A DNA stretch of 64,000 nucleotides. Source: Globisporangium splendens. Taxonomy: Eukaryota > Oomycota > Peronosporomycetes > Pythiales > Pythiaceae. The notes under the pieces are model-generated. The model was not told where the DNA came from. It worked only from the letters and a program-made list of their open reading frames with translations, and did no database searches. This document shows positions 10,301 through 18,977 of the stretch, in pieces. Location: contig VFIW01000067.1 in assembly GCA_006386115.1 (NCBI GenBank), positions 208,020 to 272,019 of the forward strand, given 5' to 3'. The translations under genes were made by a program, and so were the position numbers. Each line of letters starts with the position of its first letter. Positions within the stretch are counted from its first letter, which is position 1.

Positions 10301-10961
10301 CCTCCACTAGCTCCCGTGCGTCGTAAATGTTCCACTCCGTCACTAGTCGTCTCAGTTCTGCACTCTCGCACTGCACAGGTAGCCGAACTCCTCTTTGGTA
10401 CCGGTCCCGTTGCTTGTTGAGCACACAATTGAAGTCACCTCCGAGCACTGCTGCTGCACGATGAGTCCCGAACTCCTCGTTTAGGCGTCGGAAGAAGTGT
10501 TCTCGCTCTGCTTTCTTGTTGGGTGCGTACACATTAATCCACACCACTCCCTTGGACTTGATAGCGACTGTGCGATTCGTCCACTTGGATTCCTCGATCA
10601 GTTGTGTTTCGCTAATCGTCTTCGGATTTGTGAGTATTGCCACTCCGCCGGTCGCGTCTGGATGGATGGACCAAAAGGACGTTGGTTCGTCCAGGTTTGC
10701 AACCCCCCATATTCGGTTCCAGTAATGTCGGAGTCTGCGTTCTTCTTTGGCTGTGGTGATCCTCGTCTCCTGTAAATAAATGATATCATACTTTTCTGCG
10801 GTTAGTGCCCCCTTGAGGTCCTCTAACCATTTTGTTCGTTCTTTCTTTTTGAATCCGCACACGTTCTGAGTTAATACCCGTAGCGTGTTTGGACATGGTC
10901 TTTTTTCCTTTTTTTGGTTTTTGTAAAATGCATTCTTGAGGGCATGTAGCGCGGCGTACAT
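7191..10961 (-). CDS. LINE-A ORF2: APE endonuclease and reverse transcriptase
   Basis: 1,256 residues. N-terminal apurinic-like endonuclease nicks target DNA (TQNVCGF near 31, LQETR near 60, GGDFNC at 174, YSDHQ near 268). The central reverse transcriptase has the RT fingers (PLDYRPITLL), palm motif A (MLDFMKAYD), GIRQGCPLAPLLF, and the catalytic FVDD box at 738-741 in place of the commoner YADD. Together they support target-primed reverse transcription. ORF2 starts 50 bp after the extended ORF1 frame, in another frame. It stops at 7191, while homologous coding continues one frame back (-1) in the zinc-finger/RNase H section. The same frame change occurs at the same place in copy 2. Confidence 0.92.
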   Translation of the reverse strand: MYAALHALKNAFYKNQKKEKRPCPNTLRVLTQNVCGFKKKERTKWLEDLKGALTAEKYDIIYLQETRITTAKEERRLRHYWNRIWGVANLDEPTSFWSIHPDATGGVAILTNPKTISETQLIEESKWTNRTVAIKSKGVVWINVYAPNKKAEREHFFRRLNEEFGTHRAAAVLGGDFNCVLNKQRDRYQRGVRLPVQCESAELRRLVTEWNIYDARELVEDPEWPVQRELTEHFTYWRKNSASRLDRFYIAGNLGSAVQWEAIELPKRYSDHQAEMLHMKWTSQPQRPGRVNKCRYPIRTSRPDLVRTGVQKAIAHDLELMQSEGSIVWSNLEQRIIKAILRVSRAEKRQVRRYRQKLEDQQHRPANRTRRQLIEEQANAAREAAEFKFGKYMQATQGDVRHFFRRIANWQRDQTISRLEPTPGRYHSPNASLADIMGAEWHQITGQSHAAVPPQKAEQRFDALVYIPETRKVTEEQNQDLMAPITEKEVREAIAALHRHKAGGVDSLNNDFYKDCEDVMVEVLVQEFNNIQRGATMPRSFGQGIVIPLRKKGDSPNPLDYRPITLLTTTYKLFAKVLATRLQDILLWIIGEAQQGFVRDRLMENAILIMQAALDKAYHNNGEGLDDAPGIAMLDFMKAYDTLDRDFLHLVLSKFGFGRQFVDLVRRVHSDTTAQYLVNGEVSTEWEVKSGIRQGCPLAPLLFIVAAEILALAVQQDPHLEGIRVTRSGAEPHLISTFVDDSAVFLKQGKQLPRLMQLLSEFGQQSGLHVQPTKSSYICLNTAVVQEQRCGIPILKHGETVRYLGIQIGTGNITQANWEDRLQKLRTRLIIAAKVSNSVVGRVLILNSVLLPSILFTAGYIKLPAKVVDQLVNLQKQFLWKSTLSTDGTRHKVSPSLLYLPVKEGGIGLYSIRLAIKRQEMRRTTRWLQRARDKYTEAWHEQVHRDKSQNRGCCAVSPKERCHLAQTRLYQTSNIHRLGWEYLCEDLVAAERRSPAWKDDLKRRMESLLPTLDLEWRSDGRVGVYFGRKPEQTIHQVSEEARAFWPSFQWNDNPWIIDSQGEKYSVKTVPFLKECNLASFNVRQEEERVFSVRLPTMTATLTFKRMTALRKLVTSIILCSPEIEIDAGNQLNSHQEPWSRKHTKREYKWISNGMGTIIAVPVSEGSHTDYIQMQRQANGVLWTVTNWAGDATCQQDVAMIEEEIETVGWTFKPHPHPLTVRGWCMNVLPKIASRRQLTEHEHEGCTASCIKVSEDS

Positions 10962-11472
10962 TTCTGTGCCTGGGCTACTGCCACCTTGGTTACCTGTTGG
11001 TGTCGCGCCTTTAGTACCTTGAAGGCTCGACCGAGTCCACTTCCATGGTGACTTGAGCCATGATCACCGAAAGAGCTGACCATTCGCTGAGCTCCTCTCC
11101 ACTCTTGAAGGCTGCTTTGAGTTCTCTGGTTTGCTTCAACATCGCACAGAAGTCTTCAATCGCCTCGTACAGGATGTCTGGGTCTTCGGCGTCACTGGAC
11201 CTGAACGTCTGCAGCTCCTCCTCATACACCACTGTGCAGATGATGTAGCGACTGAGCTTCTCTTGCTGGGTCGGGTGACAAAGTCGCAGAACTTCGAGCC
11301 CACCGTACTTCATTTTTCCAAGCGTCAACCAGTCTTCCTTGGAGTTGAGCAGTGCGGCCCGTTGTTGCTTCGTGGTTGCCGTTGCAATCCTGTCAAACCA
11401 ACCTGTGATCCATACCCTGGTTTCTGCCTGATTGGTGCGGTATGAAAGACGTTTGAGCCCTTCCTCAATCAC

Positions 11473-14400
11473 CTATTCACGCAGAACTTGCGTCAAGTCC
11501 ACTAGTGTTGGCCCGCTGAGATGATTCAGTACGTGATGCGGCCCTGGCGACGTCTTCAACATCGCTAGAATTCGCTCCCACTCATTGAGAGCTGCCTGCG
11601 TCCATACATCACGATTGGACGAGAGCAGAGGAAAGGGGCACTTGGTTTCTTGCTTCCATTGCTCCTGGAACCCTTCCCAATGCTCCTGCAGCGTGCGCTC
11701 GAGGTCTCTGCGTTTCTGCATGGAGTCTCCTTCGATCGCCAAACGTCTCGAGAGCGTTTTGGTTTTCTTGAGGGGGACATTGGGGCTGTTCAGGTTTATC
11801 GCGACGTCACCATCTATTGCTGTGAGCATCAGGGGTTCGTCTCTCTCTCGCTTCCTGGGTTGTTGAGGTAACTCGATTGTGGGCGAGTGATATACCACAA
11901 GCTGATTCTCCTGCGATGCGAACGACAAGCCGTGTTCTCCGCTGAGCTGGTTTGGCTCGAACTTTTCTCGCTCGTCCAGCGATGGAGTCCACACTGACTC
12001 TCCCAAACTGGAATTGTCACTGTCCTCCATTGAATCGTCTGTTTCTCGTTCGGATTCGAATTGACCAGATCGGTCCGTCTTGAACTCCGCCTTGCTCCTC
12101 ACGGATCCTTGGAGATGCTTCGCTAGTGATGAGCTCGTCATATTCGCCAGTGGCGTTGGGTCGATCAGGGTTCTGAAGTGCAGACTGTTGTAGTGTTCGT
12201 TTGCGAATTTCATTACAATTGGTAGCGGACAGCTCGTGGCCTCTGCTTCGTTTCTGTCTTGACGGAGCTCGTCTTCCCATTGCTTCCCTGTGCACACATG
12301 TTCTTTGGCTGACAAAAACTGGTCGCCTCCATGGACTCTGGATTGCGGCTTGTAAATTGCAAAGCCCTTACGGTCTCCGTACGTTGTCTCGATCAGCACG
12401 AAGATTTTTCTCTGCAAAGCCTTGGCAGCCATCCGCAAGGACTCCGGGCCACCCCACAGGGATCCTGGCAGCGTGGAAGATCGGCTGGAGGAGCTGCTTG
12501 CGATATCGCTGAAATAGTCGAGAACATCTGCTCTCCTTTCTTTTGGGCTCATTTTCCGATCCCCTCTCCCCAGTGCTTCGAGTATTCCCAAATGAGTTCC
12601 TTCAGGAAATTCGAGATCGAAGTTGAGCCGTGCTGCCGCGTTCATGCTTTGCTTGATTCTGCTCGCCGTGGCCTCGAGCAGCTTCTCATTGGCCTTGTTG
12701 TCATGCACGATTTGGAGCATCGCTTCCGCCACTGCATAAAATTGGCAGTTTCCGGTAGGGGGTGTTGTTGCTTCTGCAAGTCCGTTGGCGTCCATCACGT
12801 CTTGAATCGTGTACTCCCCATCCCAGTCCATGATGTCGTTACGATTCGGGTTGATCTCGGTTTGTCTTTCCACGTGCACCTTCATTAACTCGTCCATATC
12901 TCGTCGGAAGCGCATCAACTCTTTTGCCCACCGGATGTCATCCTTGGAAATTTGTCTTGGACCGTTTTTCTGGCTTGCCTTTGACGCGGGTCCTTTTGTG
13001 TTCGCTGCTCCACCGTTTAGTTTCGTCTTCGCCTGTTCTTTGAGATTGCCGGTTTGTTGTACTGAAATTCCTGTTTTCACCGTAAACGACACATTTTTTG
13101 TTAGATCATTTGGGTTGGAGTTCGGTTGTGGGCTGGACGTGTTTGTCTCATCAGGCGTCACGGGATTCGTGTTCTCGCTCGGTTTGTTTTCCCCACTGGC
13201 GTGAGGATTCTCTGTTGCGGGTTGAAGTGGCTGTTTCTGTTTGTCAATGCCATCTGAGACAGACTCCTTAATTTCCGCTGCACTGGTGAAAGTGGCTGGC
13301 TTTCTCGGGAGTTTACTCACGATCTCATCGTCTGCGTGAATACAGTTGTTAGTTTTTAGTTCATGTTCCGTTGCCTTACACGTTCGCGCGAAATGTCCCG
13401 CTGCCCCGCAGATTAAACAAGGAGCCATTCTGTACTTGGATGCGTGGTGCAGGATGATCGTTCGCCCTCTCCAAATAATTCGTCTGACATCGATAAGCGC
13501 TTTTGGACATGATTCCTCTTCAAAGAGTACCTCCCACCACTGCGATTGGTGGGATATTGGACCGTATTTATCGAGTGGGTAGGCGTAGAATCGCTTGCCT
13601 GTCGTCTGCTTCAAGTATTCTAAAAACAGGGACATATTCATTGAGCGAGCAGTGTTCAAAAGCTGAATTTTGTACCTGGATCTCGATTCTGCATTCTGTA
13701 GCCCGTCCGCTCCCAATTGCCTGTTCCACACGCTGTCTGCCTCCGGTCGCTCTCCGGTTGTCTCAATCGGGTGCACGGATATGAGATGCACCAATTGACG
13801 TCTGAAGGGGATCGTCATTCTGTCCCATTTCACCGCTGTGCTCCTGTCAAAGAAATAGAAGTGGAGAGAGTGAGTGCTGTCATTATATTCCACAGCTTTG
13901 AGGTCTCTCAGCATCGCCATTGTCTCTTCCATTTTGCCGTCATTGCGGAATCTCGCTGCTTGCAAGATGGCTTCCACGATTCGTCCGGTCGACTGATGAT
14001 CTTTGTAGACTTGGGTCGCATCCGATAATTTGCCGACCAGCTCTCCTTCCACCTGAGCCGCGATGGTGTTCTGGAAACGGAAGAGGGTGTCCCCATCACA
14101 TACTCGTCGAAGGAATTGAGGCAAGTGTCGAATCAGGAGTTCGCCTTCCACGATCGCTAGCATGATATCCCATTCCATCGTTGTCGGCTGGCATAGGGTC
14201 AGTGAGTACTCGAACTTTTGCTTGCAGTGTCGGATCATGTTGCGTTGTTCCTCCTCCGAGTATTTGTCCGATTTGAAAATGAAGGGCTGGGTGCCTTGCT
14301 CTTTGACGTTTGTTTGAGTGTTGGTGCTCGATTGCGAACCCCAAGGCGAAGCCATGATTTCTGCTGCGAGCCTGTTCTGGTCAATTCTCTTTTGGATAAG

Positions 14401-14988
14401 CGCTACCACTGTCCACGACGACCGGTGCATATCCTTGCATAGATCTTGGATCGTCCGCTTCCACTCCAGAAAGGATTTTCCCTTTTCAATTGCCAGTAGA
14501 CGGAATAGGTCCACCAGCGCGTCCGCTTCTTCTCCGTTGAGTGTTGGGTAATTGTTGTTCGCCTTTTTTGGTTTCTCCAGAATCCGCATCCCGTTGTAAA
14601 GAGCTGTGAACAATAACCGCACTTCGTTTTCAATCTCCACTCTGTTGACCGCGTTTGGTGACACACGCAACTTCGCGGCGAGGGCTTCGTATCTCTCCAC
14701 TGGTGCAGTCTCCGTCGACGCTTCTTTTCGAGAGCCTTCCGCACGTGTTGGCGTCGTGCCTTCCTCAATGGCCCCAGACTTGTCTTGTCCTCCAGCTTTT
14801 AATTGGTCCTTATCGTTCGTGCGCACAGGATCTGGGGCTCCCCCTTTCCCGTACTGTGACGCTCGTACTGCCATCTCTGCGTCGCCTTGCGCCCGCCCGC
14901 TCCGCAGCGTGATGGCGGTCATCGTGGAAACTCCGTCCGGAGCTTCCTTCCGCGCGGCCCCCTCCTTTGGTTGCTCCATGTTCATCAT
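11473..14988 (-). CDS. LINE-A ORF1: gag-like protein with CCHC knuckle and OTU protease
   Basis: 1,171 residues from the ATG at 14988; the frame is open to 15123 without another ATG. Basic, low-complexity N-terminus; a gag-type zinc knuckle C-x2-C-x4-H-x4-C at about residues 523-536 (CLICGAAGHFARTC). An OTU-type deubiquitinase-like domain follows: catalytic Cys in TGNCQFYA (C748) and His in HYNSLHF (H932), the usual OTU pair. The knuckle should bind element RNA; OTU proteases cleave ubiquitin-like chains, and several retroelements are known to carry one, though its use to the element is unclear. The frame stops at a single TAG (11475-11473) and then stays open in phase to 11011 for another 153 codons, which suggests either a recent nonsense mutation or readthrough. 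Confidence 0.88.
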   Translation of the reverse strand: MMNMEQPKEGAARKEAPDGVSTMTAITLRSGRAQGDAEMAVRASQYGKGGAPDPVRTNDKDQLKAGGQDKSGAIEEGTTPTRAEGSRKEASTETAPVERYEALAAKLRVSPNAVNRVEIENEVRLLFTALYNGMRILEKPKKANNNYPTLNGEEADALVDLFRLLAIEKGKSFLEWKRTIQDLCKDMHRSSWTVVALIQKRIDQNRLAAEIMASPWGSQSSTNTQTNVKEQGTQPFIFKSDKYSEEEQRNMIRHCKQKFEYSLTLCQPTTMEWDIMLAIVEGELLIRHLPQFLRRVCDGDTLFRFQNTIAAQVEGELVGKLSDATQVYKDHQSTGRIVEAILQAARFRNDGKMEETMAMLRDLKAVEYNDSTHSLHFYFFDRSTAVKWDRMTIPFRRQLVHLISVHPIETTGERPEADSVWNRQLGADGLQNAESRSRYKIQLLNTARSMNMSLFLEYLKQTTGKRFYAYPLDKYGPISHQSQWWEVLFEEESCPKALIDVRRIIWRGRTIILHHASKYRMAPCLICGAAGHFARTCKATEHELKTNNCIHADDEIVSKLPRKPATFTSAAEIKESVSDGIDKQKQPLQPATENPHASGENKPSENTNPVTPDETNTSSPQPNSNPNDLTKNVSFTVKTGISVQQTGNLKEQAKTKLNGGAANTKGPASKASQKNGPRQISKDDIRWAKELMRFRRDMDELMKVHVERQTEINPNRNDIMDWDGEYTIQDVMDANGLAEATTPPTGNCQFYAVAEAMLQIVHDNKANEKLLEATASRIKQSMNAAARLNFDLEFPEGTHLGILEALGRGDRKMSPKERRADVLDYFSDIASSSSSRSSTLPGSLWGGPESLRMAAKALQRKIFVLIETTYGDRKGFAIYKPQSRVHGGDQFLSAKEHVCTGKQWEDELRQDRNEAEATSCPLPIVMKFANEHYNSLHFRTLIDPTPLANMTSSSLAKHLQGSVRSKAEFKTDRSGQFESERETDDSMEDSDNSSLGESVWTPSLDEREKFEPNQLSGEHGLSFASQENQLVVYHSPTIELPQQPRKRERDEPLMLTAIDGDVAINLNSPNVPLKKTKTLSRRLAIEGDSMQKRRDLERTLQEHWEGFQEQWKQETKCPFPLLSSNRDVWTQAALNEWERILAMLKTSPGPHHVLNHLSGPTLVDLTQVLRE

Positions 14989-15174
14989 GGAGGCCTCAGG
15001 AGAAAGCAGTCGCTTGTCGCTCTTTATAGAGGCTTGTATACTCAGTTCAGTATACTCACCCTGTCCGATGATCTTTGTAGTGGCCTGTCGATTGTCGTCG
15101 TGGTACTTATACTCCCTACACAAACAGCTGGTACCAAGGCTGTTTGTCTTTTAAAAGGCTAGATCAAAGTGCAC

Positions 15175-15186
15175 TCGCACTCGCAT
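15175..15186. repeat. Target-site duplication of LINE-A copy 1, right copy
   Basis: TCGCACTCGCAT, matching 5869-5880 exactly. Confidence 0.85.
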
Positions 15187-15447
15187 GAGATTGCTTGAGG
15201 CATAGTCGCGAATTCTACAGCAGACGCATGATCGCAAGTCTCAAACAAATGGCTGCATGGGATTGACGATCTCAAAGCAGAAAGGGTGTCATGCCTGCTT
15301 TGACTGAATGTGCCAAAGAGCTGCCTTGCATTTCACAAACGAAACGGAAGAAGACGAAAAGATAAAAAACAAACAAAAATGCATTGTATTATTCTAATTG
15401 AGTGTCCCCATCTCGCTCCACGTCAGTCTAGGCTGGTATCTTTCTAT
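15187..15447. other. Intergenic between LINE-A copy 1 and GNAT paralogue 3
   Basis: A-rich tract near 15360-15385 (plus strand), likely the 3' UTR side of GNAT paralogue 3. Nothing else seen. Confidence 0.45.
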
Positions 15448-15912
15448 TCAGGCAGCAACGCGCTTCACGGCCATTTTCGTCATCATGCAATGCTCGACAC
15501 CCTCCTCCAAGTACACCTCGCCGGTGGTGTAGCTGTAGCCGCACTTTTCGTAGAACCCTCGCTTGTCGTACTGCGCTGAGAGCGCGTACAAATCGACCAA
15601 ATCTGCAATGTCCTGCTCGAGTCCGTCCATCAACGCGACGCCATAGTTCTTGCCGCGGCACTCGGAGAGCACAGCAACACGACCGATCTTTGCCTTGCGC
15701 AACGACGGATCCAGCAACACACGCGCGACAGCGACGTACTTGTCCTGCTCGACGTCTTTGCCCAAGAAGTGCAACGTTGTGTCCTTGTCGTCGTACGCAT
15801 CGATCTCCACGGACGGATCAAAGCCCTGCTCGTCGATGAACACCTTGTAGCGCAGCGCCATGGCGATCTTCTTCTCCTCGGCCGTCGTCACGCGGGTCAC
15901 AAGCAGCGTCAT
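15448..15912 (-). CDS. GNAT-family N-acetyltransferase, paralogue 3
   Basis: 154 residues, intronless; start at 15912 (MTLLVTRVTT) aligned with the paralogues, although the frame is open to 15933. Contains ALRYKVFIDEQGF, the acetyl-CoA loop IGRVAVLSECRGKNYG and a KRGFYEKCGY segment. It lies 9.5 kb from paralogue 2 only because LINE-A copy 1 inserted between them. Divergently oriented to the PX-ankyrin gene at 16747. Function as an N-acetyltransferase follows from the fold; substrate unknown. Confidence 0.87.
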   Translation of the reverse strand: MTLLVTRVTTAEEKKIAMALRYKVFIDEQGFDPSVEIDAYDDKDTTLHFLGKDVEQDKYVAVARVLLDPSLRKAKIGRVAVLSECRGKNYGVALMDGLEQDIADLVDLYALSAQYDKRGFYEKCGYSYTTGEVYLEEGVEHCMMTKMAVKRVAA

Positions 15913-16746
15913 AGTGGACACAAGCAGATGCAATTGAGGAATGTGAGCGTGGAGCTGGCAGCGTTGCTGTGCTGATGGAGCGCTTGTTGCGGAATGGGAT
16001 CACGCAGCAGCAGCCACGCAGCTTCTTGTCTGACTGTCGCTGTCCAGCACACCGAACATGAGAGACTCACTCACTTGGTGCGAAAAAGACAGAATGATGG
16101 TCGTTTCGACACGCCTAACGACTTGCATCGACTCGTATCAACACTTCACTAATTCACTCTATCCTTTCAAGTCAACCATAATCGTCGACTTTGAATGAAA
16201 AGTTGGCTTTACAGTTTGCTTGCGCAACGGTTTGTTTGATGTGCATCCAAACGGTGTGCTAGGATGGCTGAGTGATTGTCGACATGACCATCATCCCGAA
16301 GATCGACACGAGAAAGTGCAGCACCTTGTTTGCATCAATCCAATTGCTGCCAATGCGTCAGACGCAGTATTTATCAACTGCGTAACAGCACGCTCTCATG
16401 CGCGTGTGGCTGCACCAATCTGCTGCTACGCACACGTGAGCAAAGGGGTGCATTTGACGCTCTTGCGCTTTTTCCAGAATCCAGTTTGCGGTGCGTTCAG
16501 CTCCGTTTATTTTCTTCCAAAAATGAAAAACGAAATGGAGATGAAAACAAAAGCAGCAAAGGAAAAACCGTCCGACTCATCCATCAGATCCCAAGCGCCA
16601 TCTTCTTCCATGTGCACACGCCCACACAACGGCGACTCGTCCCTAGGTGGCGACCAACGTAGCCAATTACGTACCCGACAGTCCCTCTTTGCTCCAACAT
16701 CCTCTACGAAGCCGAAATCGCCATCGCGGTAAGACGCATTGGAGCC
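15913..16746. other. Divergent intergenic region, GNAT paralogue 3 / PX-ankyrin gene
   Basis: 834 bp between two outward-facing genes. Holds the duplicated flank shared with 5785-5830. A 170-codon plus-strand frame (16220-16732) has no domain and ends just before the PX-ankyrin ATG, so it is treated as noncoding. Confidence 0.45.
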
Positions 16747-18804
16747 ATGAGCTGGTTGCAAGTGTACGAGCTCTCGGTGCCCCACTATGAGATCAAAAAT
16801 GGCAAATACGTCTTTGCGCTTCAACTGCAGCGCTACCATGGCGACAACAACAGCAGCAGCAACCATCAGGACGACCGATATGGCGGGTGCAATGCATTTG
16901 TGACCGCGTTCCAGTCGTACTCGCAGTTCCGCAACCTCTGGAAAGAGCTCTTGCGCGCGACCAAGCCGTCCTCGGCGAGTACAGCCCACTCGACGCTCGT
17001 GAGCGATGGGAAAGCAGCATTTGCATGCAGGAACCGCCACACGAGGCAGCGCATGCGTAGCATGCTGCCAGCAGATCCGAGCTCGTCTTCTCTTCGTGGA
17101 ACAACCGCGTCGAGATCTTCGTCGATGTTGCCGTCATTATCGAGCACTGCATCGGCGCCAGTTCCAACTGCTGTCACACTCGCGCCTGGTGCGTGTCCAT
17201 GCAGTAATTCGTGCTGCCCGTTCACTCGCCTCTACTTGATGCTGAAATGCTACCCGTTCCCGCCAAAGATGGTGCTTAAGCGCAATTCGTCGACAATTCT
17301 CGAGGCACGGCGCCACGCACTGGAACAATTTGTGGTCGATGTGCGCGAGTTCTTCATTGGGTTCCCGCGCAGTTTCTTGCACTCGGTGGACTCGAACGAG
17401 CACTGTCGTGTGCTCAATCTGTTTGCAACGTTCATTGGATTCAGCGAAGAGCTGCGCTCGATGGCCATCAACCGGTCGCCCTTGCTGGTCGCAGCGTGGA
17501 AGGCTGACATGCTGCTGAACCGAGACCAGCGTCCAGTGCCCAGGGTTTCTTCGTCATACAACTCTGAACACAGCAACCTTCATGGACCTGAGCGATCCAT
17601 GACTTCTAGGTCATGTGGAGCCCATGAAGACGACGAGCAGGACTACGATGGAGACGATGACGACGACGACAACGACACATTGGAGCATCTGCCTGAGTAC
17701 CGGATCCCCACAGTCTATATCCCAAGTCTCCGCACAGTGCCTGAAGATTCAACTGCGATCCATGACGAGTACCATGAACTAGCAATCCGCGGACGGGATC
17801 ACATCGTCGCAGAGGATGAGGCTGCCTCCACAGACACAGAGGACGATGACATCTCGAGAAAGTATCGAGGCAGCTCCGTGTATATCCTGGGTACGACTCA
17901 AGCTCCACGTCGTACTCAACCATCGCTGCCAAAACTGCAGATCCGCTCGGCAAAAGTCAAGACGCTTGGCTCTTTTCTTGTAGATTTCCGTGACCATTTG
18001 CTTTCTCAGTTTGGCGACATCCTGAACGAACCTGTGGCCATCGCAGAGTTAGACGATGCGCGGCAATGGGAGCTTGGCTTGTGCTTGGCGTGCCAGATCG
18101 GCCAAGTGTACGCGGCGCAATCGATTCTAGCACGCGGCACTGACCCGAATGCAGTCGTCAGCGATGGCACGACGCCGCTCCATGTCGCGTGCCGATCGGG
18201 CCACAACAAAGTCGCCAATTGCTTGCTGGAAAATGGCGCCGACGTGAATACGATGGACAAACTGGGAATGACACCTCTGTTACTCGCGATCAATCATGGA
18301 GAAATCAGCCTGGTGCGAATGCTGCTGGATGCTGGAGCTGACGTGAATCTGAGCAATGTGCGGAAAGTGTCAGCAACTCACGTCGCCGTGGCATCCCAGT
18401 CGCTTGATATCTTGAAGTTGCTGTTGGAGTACGACGCGTTCGTGAACACCGCCAATATGATCAACAAGAAGACTCCACTCCACATCGCGGCCGAGACGGG
18501 CAATTACCTCATCTGCGAGCTGCTGCTCAACAATGGCGCCAACGTGTACCAACGCAACGACAACGGACATGATGCGTATGCGCTCGCTGTAGTCCATGGA
18601 CACGTGAACATTGCCGAGCTCTGTCGAGCCTTCCAGTGCCTTCCAGAGCCATTCCGAGCGACTCGCACAACAGCATCATGCGGTGCACGCTGGAGCGCAA
18701 ATCCGAGAGATCACGCCGCTGCGCCAGTCTATTTTGCGGATGACGATGACGATAACAGCATCATCGACAGAAGCATGCGGAAGCGGAGCCCATCAAGCAG
18801 TTAA
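16747..18804 (+). CDS. PX-domain and ankyrin-repeat protein
   Basis: Single-exon, 685 residues. The N-terminus matches a PX phosphoinositide-binding domain that is split by an insertion: the first strands (YELSVPHYEIKNGKY, FQSYSQFRNLWKELL) are followed by about 60 low-complexity Ser-rich residues, and then the PX proline-rich loop and helix (CYPFPPKMVL, EARRHALEQFVVDVREFF). An acidic tract of nine Asp and neighbours lies near residue 300. About residues 460-640 hold five ankyrin repeats (for example GTTPLHVACRSGH, MTPLLLAINHGE, KTPLHIAAETGN). PX domains place proteins on endosomal membranes and ankyrin repeats bind partners, so a trafficking or signalling adaptor is inferred. The partner is unknown. 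Confidence 0.82.
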   Translation: MSWLQVYELSVPHYEIKNGKYVFALQLQRYHGDNNSSSNHQDDRYGGCNAFVTAFQSYSQFRNLWKELLRATKPSSASTAHSTLVSDGKAAFACRNRHTRQRMRSMLPADPSSSSLRGTTASRSSSMLPSLSSTASAPVPTAVTLAPGACPCSNSCCPFTRLYLMLKCYPFPPKMVLKRNSSTILEARRHALEQFVVDVREFFIGFPRSFLHSVDSNEHCRVLNLFATFIGFSEELRSMAINRSPLLVAAWKADMLLNRDQRPVPRVSSSYNSEHSNLHGPERSMTSRSCGAHEDDEQDYDGDDDDDDNDTLEHLPEYRIPTVYIPSLRTVPEDSTAIHDEYHELAIRGRDHIVAEDEAASTDTEDDDISRKYRGSSVYILGTTQAPRRTQPSLPKLQIRSAKVKTLGSFLVDFRDHLLSQFGDILNEPVAIAELDDARQWELGLCLACQIGQVYAAQSILARGTDPNAVVSDGTTPLHVACRSGHNKVANCLLENGADVNTMDKLGMTPLLLAINHGEISLVRMLLDAGADVNLSNVRKVSATHVAVASQSLDILKLLLEYDAFVNTANMINKKTPLHIAAETGNYLICELLLNNGANVYQRNDNGHDAYALAVVHGHVNIAELCRAFQCLPEPFRATRTTASCGARWSANPRDHAAAPVYFADDDDDNSIIDRSMRKRSPSSS

Positions 18805-18977
18805 GATCGTCGCTCAGAACGGTCACTCGTATGCCGTGCTCTGATGACGCTCTGGATCCATCCGTTTCAGCTTCAGTTTGAACGAAGCACTGGCAATATC
18901 ACGTGCACCTCAGACAAAATCTTCAGCTCCACTGTCCTGTCAAACGATTTTCGCCGCAAGACACAGCATCGCAGTAA

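Larger units (their letters stand above)
5881..15174 (-). mobile_element. LINE-A copy 1: full-length non-LTR retrotransposon, 9,294 bp
   Basis: Minus-strand element bounded by a perfect 12-bp target-site duplication. Order 5' to 3': 186-bp leader; ORF1 (CCHC zinc knuckle plus OTU-type cysteine protease); ORF2 (APE endonuclease, reverse transcriptase); then a zinc-finger and RNase H part in other frames; 3' end a pyrimidine-rich tail of CTCT type rather than poly(A). APE plus FVDD reverse transcriptase with a C-terminal RNase H fits the L1/Tx1/I range of LINEs; the clade was not resolved. This copy is probably inactive: an in-frame TAG ends ORF1 early, and indels and stops break the 3' part. 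Five more fragments lie in the window (copy 2 at 25995-30449, copies 3 and 4 at 35685-36502, copies 5 and 6 in the inverted repeat). Confidence 0.92.

Noticed and set aside
16220..16732. 170-codon plus-strand frame before the PX-ankyrin gene
   Set aside because: No domain, low-complexity end, and part of it is the duplicated noncoding flank shared with the GNAT paralogue 2 region.
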